From contig NZ_RJVI01000002.1 of the NCBI RefSeq assembly GCF_003751635.1, positions 917,986 through 981,985 on the forward strand: a DNA stretch of 64,000 bases. Reading direction: 5' to 3'. Source of the stretch: Inmirania thermothiophila. GTDB taxonomy: Bacteria > Pseudomonadota > Gammaproteobacteria > DSM-100275. The translations under genes and the position numbers were made by a program. Shown in pieces: positions 9,164 through 20,101 of the stretch (positions are counted from its first letter, which is position 1; every line of letters starts with the position of its first letter). A model generated the notes under the pieces. It saw only the letters and a list, made by a program, of their open reading frames with translations, did no database searches and was not told the DNA's origin.

Positions 9164-9964
9164 TCAGCCGCGCAGGGCCTCGGTCAGATGCGGCCGCATC
9201 CTGCGCAGCATCTCGGCGTGGATCTTCGGCGTGCCGGCGACCACGTTGCCGCTGCGAAGATAGCGGTCGCCGCCGGCGAAGTCGCTCACGATCCCCCCCG
9301 CCTCCTGCACCAGCAGGGCGCCGGCGGCCACGTCCCAGGGCGACAGCCCCACCTCCCAGAAGCCGTCCAGCCGCCCGGCGGCGACATAGGCGAGATCGAG
9401 GGCGGCGCTGCCCGCGCGGCGCACGCCGGAGCTTTCGGGGAAGAGGGCGCGGAAGGTGGCGAGATAGGCGTCCAGGTGCCGGTGGGCGCGGAACGGGAAG
9501 CCCGTGCCCAGAAGCGCGTCGGCGAGGCGGGTGATGCCGCTGACGCGGATGCGCCGCTCGTTGAGCAGCGCCCCCTCGCCGCGGCTCGCGGTGAAGAGCT
9601 CGTTGCGCAGCGGATCGTAGACCACCGCGTGCTCGATGCGGCCGCGGTGGCGCAGGGCGAGGGAGACGGCGAAGTGGGGGAAGCCGTGGACGAAGTTGGT
9701 GGTGCCGTCGAGGGGGTCGATGATCCACTGCGGGGCATCGTCGCGCCCGTCGGCGCCGCTCTCTTCGGCGAGGATGGCGTGATCGGGGTAGGTGCGGCGC
9801 AGGATGCGCACGATCTCGGCCTCGGCCCGACGGTCCACCTCGGTGACGAAGTCGTTGCGATCCTTGCGCGTCACCTCCAGGGTGTCGACGCGGTCGACAT
9901 AGCGCAGGATCAGGTTGCCCGCCGCCCGTGCGGCGCGGACCGCGATGTTCACCACCGGATGCAT
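9164..9964 (-). CDS. suhB: Inositol monophosphatase family protein SuhB
   Basis: 266 aa, the usual length. Motifs of the Mg-dependent, Li-sensitive phosphatase family are intact: EES (metal ligand Glu) in HAILAEESGAD, WIIDPLDGTTNFVHGFPHFAVS (metal-binding DPLDGT), and SPWDVAAGALLVQEAGG near the C-terminus. SuhB hydrolyses inositol-1-phosphate and related substrates. In gammaproteobacteria it also joins the NusA/B/E/G antitermination complex on rRNA operons. It is transcribed away from trmJ, whose GTG lies 123 nt to the right; suhB-trmJ adjacency in divergent orientation is common in gammaproteobacteria. Confidence 0.95.
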   Translation of the reverse strand: MHPVVNIAVRAARAAGNLILRYVDRVDTLEVTRKDRNDFVTEVDRRAEAEIVRILRRTYPDHAILAEESGADGRDDAPQWIIDPLDGTTNFVHGFPHFAVSLALRHRGRIEHAVVYDPLRNELFTASRGEGALLNERRIRVSGITRLADALLGTGFPFRAHRHLDAYLATFRALFPESSGVRRAGSAALDLAYVAAGRLDGFWEVGLSPWDVAAGALLVQEAGGIVSDFAGGDRYLRSGNVVAGTPKIHAEMLRRMRPHLTEALRG

Positions 9965-10087
9965 GGCCGCTCCCTTCCCGTCGCTGCCCGTCGCGGGGGC
10001 GCGAAGGATAGCAGAATCGCCCCGCGCGCGCCTTGCCGCCGCCGGCCGCCGCCGCTATCTTGCCGCCTTCCCGATGGAGGGGCGCCC

Positions 10088-10816
10088 GTGCTCGAGCAGG
10101 TCCGCATCGTCCTCGTCGGCACCACCCACCCCGGCAACGTGGGCGCCGCCGCCCGCGCCATGAAGAACATGGGGCTCGCCGACCTCGTCCTGGTCGCCCC
10201 CAAGGCCGGGGTCTTCCCCAGCGAGGAGGCCGCCGCGCGGGCCTCGGGCGCCGACGACGTGCTGGCGCGGGCGCGGGTGTGCGCGAGCCTCGACGAGGCG
10301 GTCGCCGACTGCCGCCTGGTGGTGGGCGCCAGCGCGCGGCTTCGCAGCATCCCCTGGCCGGTGTGGACGCCGCGCGAGGCCGCGCCGCGCCTGCTCGCCG
10401 AGGCCGCCCGCGGGCCCGTGGCGGTGGTCTTCGGCCGCGAGCGCTCGGGGCTGACCAACCGCGAGCTGGAGCGCTGCAACGCCCTTCTGCACATCCCGGC
10501 GAACCCCGCCTATCCGTCCCTGAACCTCGCCCAGGCGGTGCAGGTGACCGCCTACGAGCTGCGCATGGCGGCGCAAGGGACGCCGCCGGCCGAGGCGCTG
10601 CCGGAGGCGGCCACGGCGGCGGAGGTGGAGGCCTTCTTCGCCCACCTGGAGCGCGCCCTGGTGGCCATCGGCTACCTCAACCCGGCCGCCCCCAAGCAGC
10701 TCATGCGCCGGCTGCGCCGGCTCTTCCTGCGCGTGCGCCTGGAGCACGACGAGGTGAGCCTGCTGCGGGGCATCCTCACCGCCGCCGAGCGCCTCGCGCC
10801 GCGGCGCGAGCCCTAG
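10088..10816 (+). CDS. trmJ: tRNA (cytidine/uridine-2'-O-)-methyltransferase TrmJ
   Basis: 242 aa, a SPOUT-class methyltransferase. Seen: IVLVGTTHPGNVGAAARAMKNMGL at the N-terminus, VVFGRERSGLTNRELERCN (SAM-binding knot loop) and IPANPAYPSLNLAQAVQVTAYELR (motif 3 with the NLAQAV signature). TrmJ 2'-O-methylates position 32 in the anticodon loop of several tRNAs. The start is GTG at 10088, preceded by GGAGGGG; the ATG that overlaps this ribosome-binding site is in a different frame. It is divergent to suhB and convergent with secF, leaving a 9-nt gap with no clear terminator. Confidence 0.95.
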   Translation: MLEQVRIVLVGTTHPGNVGAAARAMKNMGLADLVLVAPKAGVFPSEEAAARASGADDVLARARVCASLDEAVADCRLVVGASARLRSIPWPVWTPREAAPRLLAEAARGPVAVVFGRERSGLTNRELERCNALLHIPANPAYPSLNLAQAVQVTAYELRMAAQGTPPAEALPEAATAAEVEAFFAHLERALVAIGYLNPAAPKQLMRRLRRLFLRVRLEHDEVSLLRGILTAAERLAPRREP

Positions 10817-10825
10817 CGCGCCCCC

Positions 10826-11761
10826 TCAGGGGCGGTCGTCCGCCGCCTCCTCCCGCTTCGGCGCCACGAGATCGCTGCGGCTGACGCCGAGGGCCAGCGC
10901 CGCGGGGCTCGCGATGAAGATCGAGGAGTAGGTGCCGACGACGATGCCGACGATGAGGGCGAGGGCGAAGCCGTGGATGATCTCGCCGCCGAAGGCGAAC
11001 AGCGCCACCAGCACCAGCAGGGTGGTGAGGGAGGTCATGAGGGTGCGCGAGATGGTCTGGTTGATGGAGGCGTTCATGACCTCGAGGGCGCTGCCGCGGC
11101 GCATCTTGCGGAAGTTCTCGCGGATGCGGTCGAAGACCACGATGGTGTCGTTGAGGGAGTAGCCGATCACCGCGAGCACCGCGGCGAGCACCGTCAGGTC
11201 CACCTCGATCCGGAACACCGAGAAGAAGCCCAGGGTGATGAGGACGTCGTGCACCAGCGCGGCCACCGCCCCGAGGGCGAAGCGGTACTCGAAGCGGAAG
11301 GCGACGTAGAGGAGGATGCCGATGAGGGCGTAGAGCATGGCGAGCCCCCCCTTCTCGGCGAGCTCCTCCCCCACCTGCGGGCCCACGAACTCCACCCGCC
11401 GCATGGCCGGCCCGCCGCCCTCCTCCTGCAGCAGCTCCAGCACCCGGGTGCTGACGTCGGCGCTCGCGAGCCCCTCGCGCGGGGCGACGCGGATGAGGAC
11501 GTCGCGGGCGGTGCCGAAGTGCTGCACGACGACGTCGCCGAGGCCGCCGCCGGCGAGGCGCTGCCGCACCTCGGAAAGCTCCACCGGCCGCGGATAGGCC
11601 ACCTCGATGAGCGTCCCCCCGGTGAAGTCGAGCCCGAGCACCAGCCCCTGCGCGAGCAGCGAGACCAGCGAGACCAGCATCAGCAGCCCGGAGACCACCG
11701 CGGCGATGCGCCGCCTGCCGAGGAAGTCGATGCGGGTGGTGCGGCCGAGGATCTGCAGCAT
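10826..11761 (-). CDS. secF: Protein translocase subunit SecF
   Basis: 311 aa. An N-terminal membrane helix (about 20-42) is followed by a periplasmic segment starting with GLDFTGGTLIEV, then five C-terminal helices with the RND-type signature (LAAVLAVIGYSLNDTIVVFDRIRE). SecF pairs with SecD and YajC to drive proton-motive-force-dependent late steps of Sec export in the inner membrane. It is the last gene of the queA-tgt-yajC-secD-secF cluster and starts 13 nt after the secD stop. Its 3' end faces trmJ. Confidence 0.98.
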   Translation of the reverse strand: MLQILGRTTRIDFLGRRRIAAVVSGLLMLVSLVSLLAQGLVLGLDFTGGTLIEVAYPRPVELSEVRQRLAGGGLGDVVVQHFGTARDVLIRVAPREGLASADVSTRVLELLQEEGGGPAMRRVEFVGPQVGEELAEKGGLAMLYALIGILLYVAFRFEYRFALGAVAALVHDVLITLGFFSVFRIEVDLTVLAAVLAVIGYSLNDTIVVFDRIRENFRKMRRGSALEVMNASINQTISRTLMTSLTTLLVLVALFAFGGEIIHGFALALIVGIVVGTYSSIFIASPAALALGVSRSDLVAPKREEAADDRP

Positions 11762-11774
11762 GGTCCGTCCCCGC

Positions 11775-13622
<1,848 letters not shown>

Positions 13623-13631
13623 GGGCGGGCG

Positions 13632-14000
13632 TCAGCTCTCGGTCTTGGCGCCCTTCTTCTCGCCCTTGCCGCGCCCCTGCCGCAGCGTCCCCTTGGGGAG
13701 CAGCGCCGCGATCATCGGCCGCTGCACCTGGACCTCGACCCCGTCGGCCACCTGCAGGGTGACGAACTGGTCGTCCAGCGCCGTGATGCGGCCGGCGAGC
13801 CCGCCGTTGGTCACCACCTCGTCGCCCTTGGCCAGGGCCTCGATCATCTTGCGGTGCTCCTTGGCCCGCTTGGACTGGGGACGGATGAGGAGGAAGTAGA
13901 AGACCACGAACAGGATCACCAGCGGGAGCATCCCCAGGAGGGGATCAGCCTTCGGCGCCGCGCCCTCCTGGGCGAGGGCATCGGAGATGAGGAAGTTCAT
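13632..14000 (-). CDS. yajC: Sec translocon accessory subunit YajC
   Basis: 122 aa. A single membrane helix (about 23-42, MLPLVILFVVFYFLLIRPQSKRAKEH) is followed by a small cytoplasmic domain (LAKGDEVVTNGGLAGRITAL). The basic tail (GKGEKKGAKTES) is typical. It associates with SecD and SecF in the inner membrane. AGAAAGGA lies a short distance upstream of the ATG. A 70-nt gap separates it from the upstream tgt; I see no terminator there, so read-through from queA-tgt is likely. Confidence 0.95.
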   Translation of the reverse strand: MNFLISDALAQEGAAPKADPLLGMLPLVILFVVFYFLLIRPQSKRAKEHRKMIEALAKGDEVVTNGGLAGRITALDDQFVTLQVADGVEVQVQRPMIAALLPKGTLRQGRGKGEKKGAKTES

Positions 14001-14070
14001 CGGAGACCGTCCTTTCTGGTTGTGGCGTTGGGTGTCCGGGCCGCGTCCGCGGCGCGCGTATTATGGCACA

Positions 14071-16198
<2,128 letters not shown>

Positions 16199-16206
16199 CG
16201 GCGCGG

Positions 16207-16235
16207 ATGGTAGGCGCGGGCGGCGGCGAGGGCAA
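16207..16235 (-). promoter_or_regulatory. Predicted queA promoter (leaderless geometry)
   Basis: On the minus strand, TTGCCC (16235-16230), a 17-nt spacer, then TACCAT (16212-16207). The expected start is near 16200 and the queA GTG is at 16198. The divergent tRNA-Leu promoter uses the same TACCAT hexamer. Confidence 0.45.
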
Positions 16236-16244
16236 GCGCCGCCC

Positions 16245-16274
16245 TTGCCGCCGTGCCGCGCCGGCCCCTACCAT
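16245..16274 (+). promoter_or_regulatory. Predicted promoter of tRNA-Leu (and perhaps glgP)
   Basis: TTGCCG (16245-16250), an 18-nt spacer, and TACCAT (16269-16274). The predicted start near 16281 is 5 nt before the mature tRNA 5' end. No terminator is visible between the tRNA and glgP. Confidence 0.45.
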
Positions 16275-16285
16275 TGCCCAACCGC

Positions 16286-16372
16286 GCCGGGATGGCGGAA
16301 CCGGTAGACGCGGCGGACTCAAAATCCGCTGGTGGCGACACCGTGAGAGTTCGAGTCTCTCTCCCGGCACCA
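16286..16372 (+). tRNA. tRNA-Leu(CAA)
   Basis: 87 nt including an encoded CCA. The acceptor stem is GCCGGGA paired with TCCCGGC (16362-16368), followed by ACCA. The anticodon stem GCGGA/TCCGC closes the loop CTCAAAA, giving anticodon CAA at 16320-16322, which reads UUG. A long variable arm (TGGTGGCGACACCG) marks a class II tRNA, and the T arm contains GTTCGAGTC. It lies 38 nt upstream of the glgP start codon on the same strand. Confidence 0.97.
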
Positions 16373-16410
16373 CAGGCCCACCCACCCGATCCCAGACGGA
16401 AGGCGACACC

Positions 16411-18972
16411 ATGCAGGGAACCCGCTACGTCCTCGAGGTCCAGCCCCGCATCCCCGAGCGCATCGAGCGCCTCGCGGAGCTGGCCGACGACCTCTTCTAC
16501 AGCTGGGACCGCGGCGTGCGCGGCCTCTTCCGCCGCCTCGACAGCGCCCTCTGGGACGCCTGCAACCACAACCCCAAGGTCTTCCTGCGCCGGGTGGCGC
16601 AGAAGCGGCTCGAGGAGGCGGCCCAGGACCGGGTCTTCCTGGAGGACTACCGCCGGGTCCTGTCCGCCTACGAGACCTACCTGCAGGAGCAGGTCCAGTC
16701 CGACGTCGGCCTGCTCTTCGACCCGCAGCGCGACCTCGTCGCCTACTTCTGCGCCGAGTTCGGCTTCCACGAGAGCCTGCCCGTCTACTCCGGCGGCCTC
16801 GGCATCCTCGCCGGCGACCACTGCAAGGCCGCGAGCGACCTCGGCCTGCCCTTCGTCGCCGTGGGCCTGCTCTACCGCCAGGGCTACTTCACCCAGACCA
16901 TCGACGCCCATGGCAACCAGGTCGCCCACTACCACCCCACCGACTTCGGCGACCTGCCCCTGCACCCGGCCACCGACGCCGAGGGGCGCGAGCTGTGCAT
17001 CCGCGTGGAGCTGCCGGGCCGCACCGTCTGCGTGCGGGTCTGGACCGGCCGCGCCGGGCGCATCCGCGTGGTCTTCCTCGACACCGACCTGCCCCAGAAC
17101 AGCGAGGCCGACCGCCGCATCACCTACCAGCTCTACGGCGGCGACGAGAACACCCGCATCCAGCAGGAGATCGTCCTCGGCATCGGCGGCGTGCGGGCGC
17201 TGCGGGCGCTGGGGCTCACACCCACCGTCTGGCACCTCAACGAGGGCCACGCCGCCTTCGCCGTGCTCGAGCGCTGCCGCGAGCAGGTGGAGGCCGGCCT
17301 CGACTTCGACGCCGCCCTGGAGCTCGTGGCCGCGGGCACCGTCTTCACCACCCACACCCCGGTGCCGGCGGGGCACGACGTCTTCGACCACGGCCTCTTC
17401 CGCGGCTACTTCGAGGACTTCGCCGCCCGCCTCGGCATCCCCATGGACCGGCTGCTCGCCCTCGGCGCCAGCCCCGCCAACCAGGGCGGCTTCAACATGA
17501 CCGCGCTGGCGCTGCGCGGCTCGCGCTTCCACAACGGCGTCAGCCGCATCCACGGCCGCGTCGCCTCCAGCATGGAGGGCTACGTCTGGCCCCAGATCCC
17601 CCACGAGGAGAACCCCATCGGGCACGTCACCAACGGCATCCACCTGCCCACCTTCCTCGCCCGGCAGTGGGCGGGCCTGTTCGACATGCACTTCGGCGCC
17701 GAGTGGCGCAGCGAGCTCCTCGACGAGGCCTACTGGCAGCGCATCGACTCCATCCCGGACTACACCTTCTGGTCCACCCACCAGCTCCTCAAGGCCGAGC
17801 TGCTGGCGGAGCTCGGCGAGCGGGTGCGGGCCCAGCACCGGCGCAACGGCCTGTCCGAGGCCCACATCCGGCGCCTGACCCGCCACCTCAACCCCGACCG
17901 CACCGACATCCTCCTGCTGGGCTTCGCCCGCCGCTTCGCCACCTACAAGCGGGCGACGCTGCTGTTCCAGGACCCGGCGCGGCTGGCGCGCATCCTCAAG
18001 GACCCGGAGCGCCCGGCGGTGATCGTCTTCGCCGGCAAGGCCCACCCCCGCGATCTCCCCGGGCAGGAGCTCATCCGCACCATCCACGAGTACGCCATGC
18101 GGCCCGAGTTCGAGGGCCACATCGTGCTCGTGGAGAACTACGACCTCGCCCTCGCCCGCGCCCTGGTCACCGGCGTCGACGTCTGGGTCAACACCCCCGA
18201 GCACCCCCTCGAGGCCAGCGGCACCTCCGGCATGAAGGCCGGGGTCAACGGCGTGCTCAACCTCAGCGTCCTCGACGGCTGGTGGGCCGAGGGCTTCGAC
18301 GGCACCAACGGCTGGGGCATCACCCCCCACGCGCCGCACTACGACCTCGCGCACCGCAACCGCGAGGAGGGACAGGAGCTGCTGGACCTGCTGGAGGAGG
18401 AGGTGGTGCCGCTCTACTACCACCGCGACGGCCACGGCTACTCGCCGGGCTGGGTGCGCATGGCCAAGGCCTCCATGCGCACCCTGATCCCGCGCTTCAA
18501 CGCCCAGCGCATGGTGATGGACTACGTGCTCCAGCACTACGGCCCGGCCAACCTGCAGGCGCGCACCCTCGCCGAGGACGGCGCCGCCCCGGCGCGGGAG
18601 CTGGCGGCATGGAAGGCACGGGTGATCGCGGCCTGGCCGAAGGTGCGCGCGCGCCGGCTCGATCCGCCCCCGGCGCGGCTCTACAACGGCGAGGTCCTGC
18701 CCATCCGGGTGGCGGTGGACCTCGCCGGGCTCGCGCCCGAGGACGTGGTGGTGGAGTGCCTGATCGGCACCGAGCGCGCGGACGGCACGGTGGAGACCCG
18801 CCAGCGCTTCCCCTTCCGCCCCCTCGAGGAGCGCACCGAGGAGGGCGAGGCGGTCTACGCCCTGGATCTCACCCCCACGCTGCCGGGGCTGCAGGTCTAC
18901 CGCCTGCGCCTCCACCCCTACCACCGGCTCATGAGCCACCCCCTGGAGCTGGGCTGCATGCTCTGGCTCTAG
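16411..18972 (+). CDS. glgP: Alpha-glucan (glycogen) phosphorylase, GT35, with N-terminal DUF3417
   Basis: 853 aa. It releases glucose-1-phosphate from alpha-1,4-glucan ends with phosphate. Residues about 10-110 match the DUF3417 cap of the AgpP-type phosphorylases (ERLAELADDLFYSWDRGVRGLF), and the GT35 domain follows. Seen: YSGGLGILAGDHCKAASDLGLP, TVWHLNEGHAAFAVLER, and the PLP site EASGTSGMKAGVNGVLNLSVLDGWW, whose Lys carries the cofactor. The ATG at 16411 follows GGAAGG at about 10 nt. It sits 38 nt after tRNA-Leu, with no terminator between, so it may be transcribed with the tRNA and released by RNase processing. A PEP-CTERM gene faces its 3' end. Confidence 0.96.
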   Translation: MQGTRYVLEVQPRIPERIERLAELADDLFYSWDRGVRGLFRRLDSALWDACNHNPKVFLRRVAQKRLEEAAQDRVFLEDYRRVLSAYETYLQEQVQSDVGLLFDPQRDLVAYFCAEFGFHESLPVYSGGLGILAGDHCKAASDLGLPFVAVGLLYRQGYFTQTIDAHGNQVAHYHPTDFGDLPLHPATDAEGRELCIRVELPGRTVCVRVWTGRAGRIRVVFLDTDLPQNSEADRRITYQLYGGDENTRIQQEIVLGIGGVRALRALGLTPTVWHLNEGHAAFAVLERCREQVEAGLDFDAALELVAAGTVFTTHTPVPAGHDVFDHGLFRGYFEDFAARLGIPMDRLLALGASPANQGGFNMTALALRGSRFHNGVSRIHGRVASSMEGYVWPQIPHEENPIGHVTNGIHLPTFLARQWAGLFDMHFGAEWRSELLDEAYWQRIDSIPDYTFWSTHQLLKAELLAELGERVRAQHRRNGLSEAHIRRLTRHLNPDRTDILLLGFARRFATYKRATLLFQDPARLARILKDPERPAVIVFAGKAHPRDLPGQELIRTIHEYAMRPEFEGHIVLVENYDLALARALVTGVDVWVNTPEHPLEASGTSGMKAGVNGVLNLSVLDGWWAEGFDGTNGWGITPHAPHYDLAHRNREEGQELLDLLEEEVVPLYYHRDGHGYSPGWVRMAKASMRTLIPRFNAQRMVMDYVLQHYGPANLQARTLAEDGAAPARELAAWKARVIAAWPKVRARRLDPPPARLYNGEVLPIRVAVDLAGLAPEDVVVECLIGTERADGTVETRQRFPFRPLEERTEEGEAVYALDLTPTLPGLQVYRLRLHPYHRLMSHPLELGCMLWL

Positions 18973-18984
18973 GGGCCGGGGCAG

Positions 18985-19012
18985 AAAAGGGGCCGCGCGG
19001 CGGCGCGGCCCC
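18985..19012 (-). terminator. Rho-independent terminator of the PEP-CTERM gene
   Basis: A perfect 10-bp stem (GGGGCCGCGC / GCGCGGCCCC) closes a 4-nt loop and is followed on the minus strand by UUUU (plus-strand AAAA 18985-18988). It lies 27 nt after the PEP-CTERM stop. On the plus strand there is no U tract after it, so it may stop glgP transcription poorly. Confidence 0.8.
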
Positions 19013-19039
19013 CCTCGTCGTGACGCCGGCGCTGCGGCC

Positions 19040-19957
19040 TCAGCGTCGCCCGCGGCGCACCAGGGCCGCAAGCCCCGCGCCGAGCAGCACCAGCGTGCCC
19101 GGCTCCGGCACCGTGGTGGGCGGCTCCGGCGGCTCCCCTGCCGGCGAGCCCCCGAGGGAGAAGATCACCGAGGCGAAGGTGGCGTCGGGGTCGAGGTCGA
19201 AGGCGATGGCCGAGGTGATGTCCCGGGGACCGAAGGCCGGGCTGCCGGGGAAGCGGGGATCCGCCATGGGGGGCAGATCCGCCGTGTCCACGACGCCGGC
19301 GATGCTGTAGCTCGCCCCGCCGGACGATATGATGGCGGACAGAAGGTCCGCGAACTCGTCCGCCGCCCAGCCGATGTAGCTCATGCCCACGGCGCTGAGA
19401 TAGGTGGCGGCGTGGGCGACGCCGACGTTCGCCGTCCTGTCGACGGTGAGGAGCTGGAAGTCCGCCGCCCCCGGCGTGCCCAGCACCACCAGGACGTCGT
19501 CGCTGGAATCCAAGACGTCCTCGTCCAGGTACTGGATCAGGCGCACCGGGCCGAAGGGCTGGTCGGACTCGAAGACGAGCTCGGTGAGGTAGTTGGTGCT
19601 GCCCGCGGCGATGGTGCTGCGCGCCCGCCAGCGGATCGCGTCGTGGGTCCCGGCGAAGCTGCCCTCGGAGAGCACGGCACCGCCGCTGAGGGCGGCCGGG
19701 CTGGTGACGGTGGTCGCCGAGAGGGCCACCGCGCCGCCGTCGGCGCCCACGTCCACGTAGTGCTCGTATTGGAAGATGACGTCCGTGGGCCCCTGCGAGC
19801 CGACCGGGTCGAGGATCCCGTCGGAGGCGCTGCCGCCGTCCTGAACGTCCACGCTCCAGGCACCGTCCCCCGCCACACCGTTGGTGATCACCACCGCATG
19901 CGCCGGCAGGGCCAGGGCCGCAAGCACCGCCGTGAGGAGATGCGTTTTCCGGACCAT
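19040..19957 (-). CDS. PEP-CTERM sorting domain protein
   Basis: 305 aa. A signal peptide (HLLTAVLAALALPAHA, about 5-20) starts the chain. The middle is an acidic, Ser/Thr/Gly-rich extracellular-type domain that I do not recognise. The C-terminus is the classic sorting signal: VPEPGTL, a hydrophobic stretch (VLLGAGLAALV), and the basic end RRGRR. Such proteins are cut by an exosortase and are linked to exopolysaccharide or floc formation; no exosortase is in this window. The ATG at 19957 is chosen for AGGGAGA and the adjacent hydrophobic signal; an upstream in-frame ATG at 20089 would add a basic, unsignalled extension across the promoter. It has its own sigma-54 promoter at 19991-20006 and terminator, and is an insertion within the glycogen region. 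Confidence 0.85.
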   Translation of the reverse strand: MVRKTHLLTAVLAALALPAHAVVITNGVAGDGAWSVDVQDGGSASDGILDPVGSQGPTDVIFQYEHYVDVGADGGAVALSATTVTSPAALSGGAVLSEGSFAGTHDAIRWRARSTIAAGSTNYLTELVFESDQPFGPVRLIQYLDEDVLDSSDDVLVVLGTPGAADFQLLTVDRTANVGVAHAATYLSAVGMSYIGWAADEFADLLSAIISSGGASYSIAGVVDTADLPPMADPRFPGSPAFGPRDITSAIAFDLDPDATFASVIFSLGGSPAGEPPEPPTTVPEPGTLVLLGAGLAALVRRGRR

Positions 19958-19990
19958 GAGCCGTCTCCCTGCGTGACCCGCAGCAACCCT

Positions 19991-20006
19991 AGCACTTTCC
20001 GTGCCA
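19991..20006 (-). promoter_or_regulatory. Sigma-54 (RpoN) promoter of the PEP-CTERM gene
   Basis: The minus strand reads TGGCACGGAAAGTGCT. The -24 GG and -12 GC are separated by exactly 10 nt, and the TGGCACG block is a perfect match; the -12 box is GTGCT rather than TTGCT. The expected start near 19980 gives a leader of about 23 nt with AGGGAGA before ATG 19957. Sigma-54 control of PEP-CTERM genes through the PrsK/PrsR pair is established in other proteobacteria. Confidence 0.85.
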
Positions 20007-20071
20007 CCTGCTCGCGCGATCTTTCCGATCAAGATCTTGCGTGCCCCCGGCGGACGCCGCCGCGGCCTGGC

Positions 20072-20088
20072 TGTCAGATTTTTCGACA
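20072..20088. promoter_or_regulatory. Candidate enhancer palindrome for the sigma-54 promoter
   Basis: TGTC-N9-GACA (TGTCAGATTTTTCGACA), centred about 100 bp upstream of the predicted PEP-CTERM start, the usual place for a sigma-54 activator. It resembles TGTC/GACA dyads proposed for PrsR-type regulators, although the exact published spacing should be checked. The A/T-rich centre stands out in this GC-rich DNA. Confidence 0.45.
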
Positions 20089-20101
20089 CCCGCCGCGCGG
20101 C

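Noticed and set aside
20029-20060. GATCTT/AAGATC repeats near the PEP-CTERM promoter
   Set aside because: These are short palindromes with irregular spacing and no clear relation to the -24/-12 element. The TGTC/GACA dyad is the better enhancer candidate.
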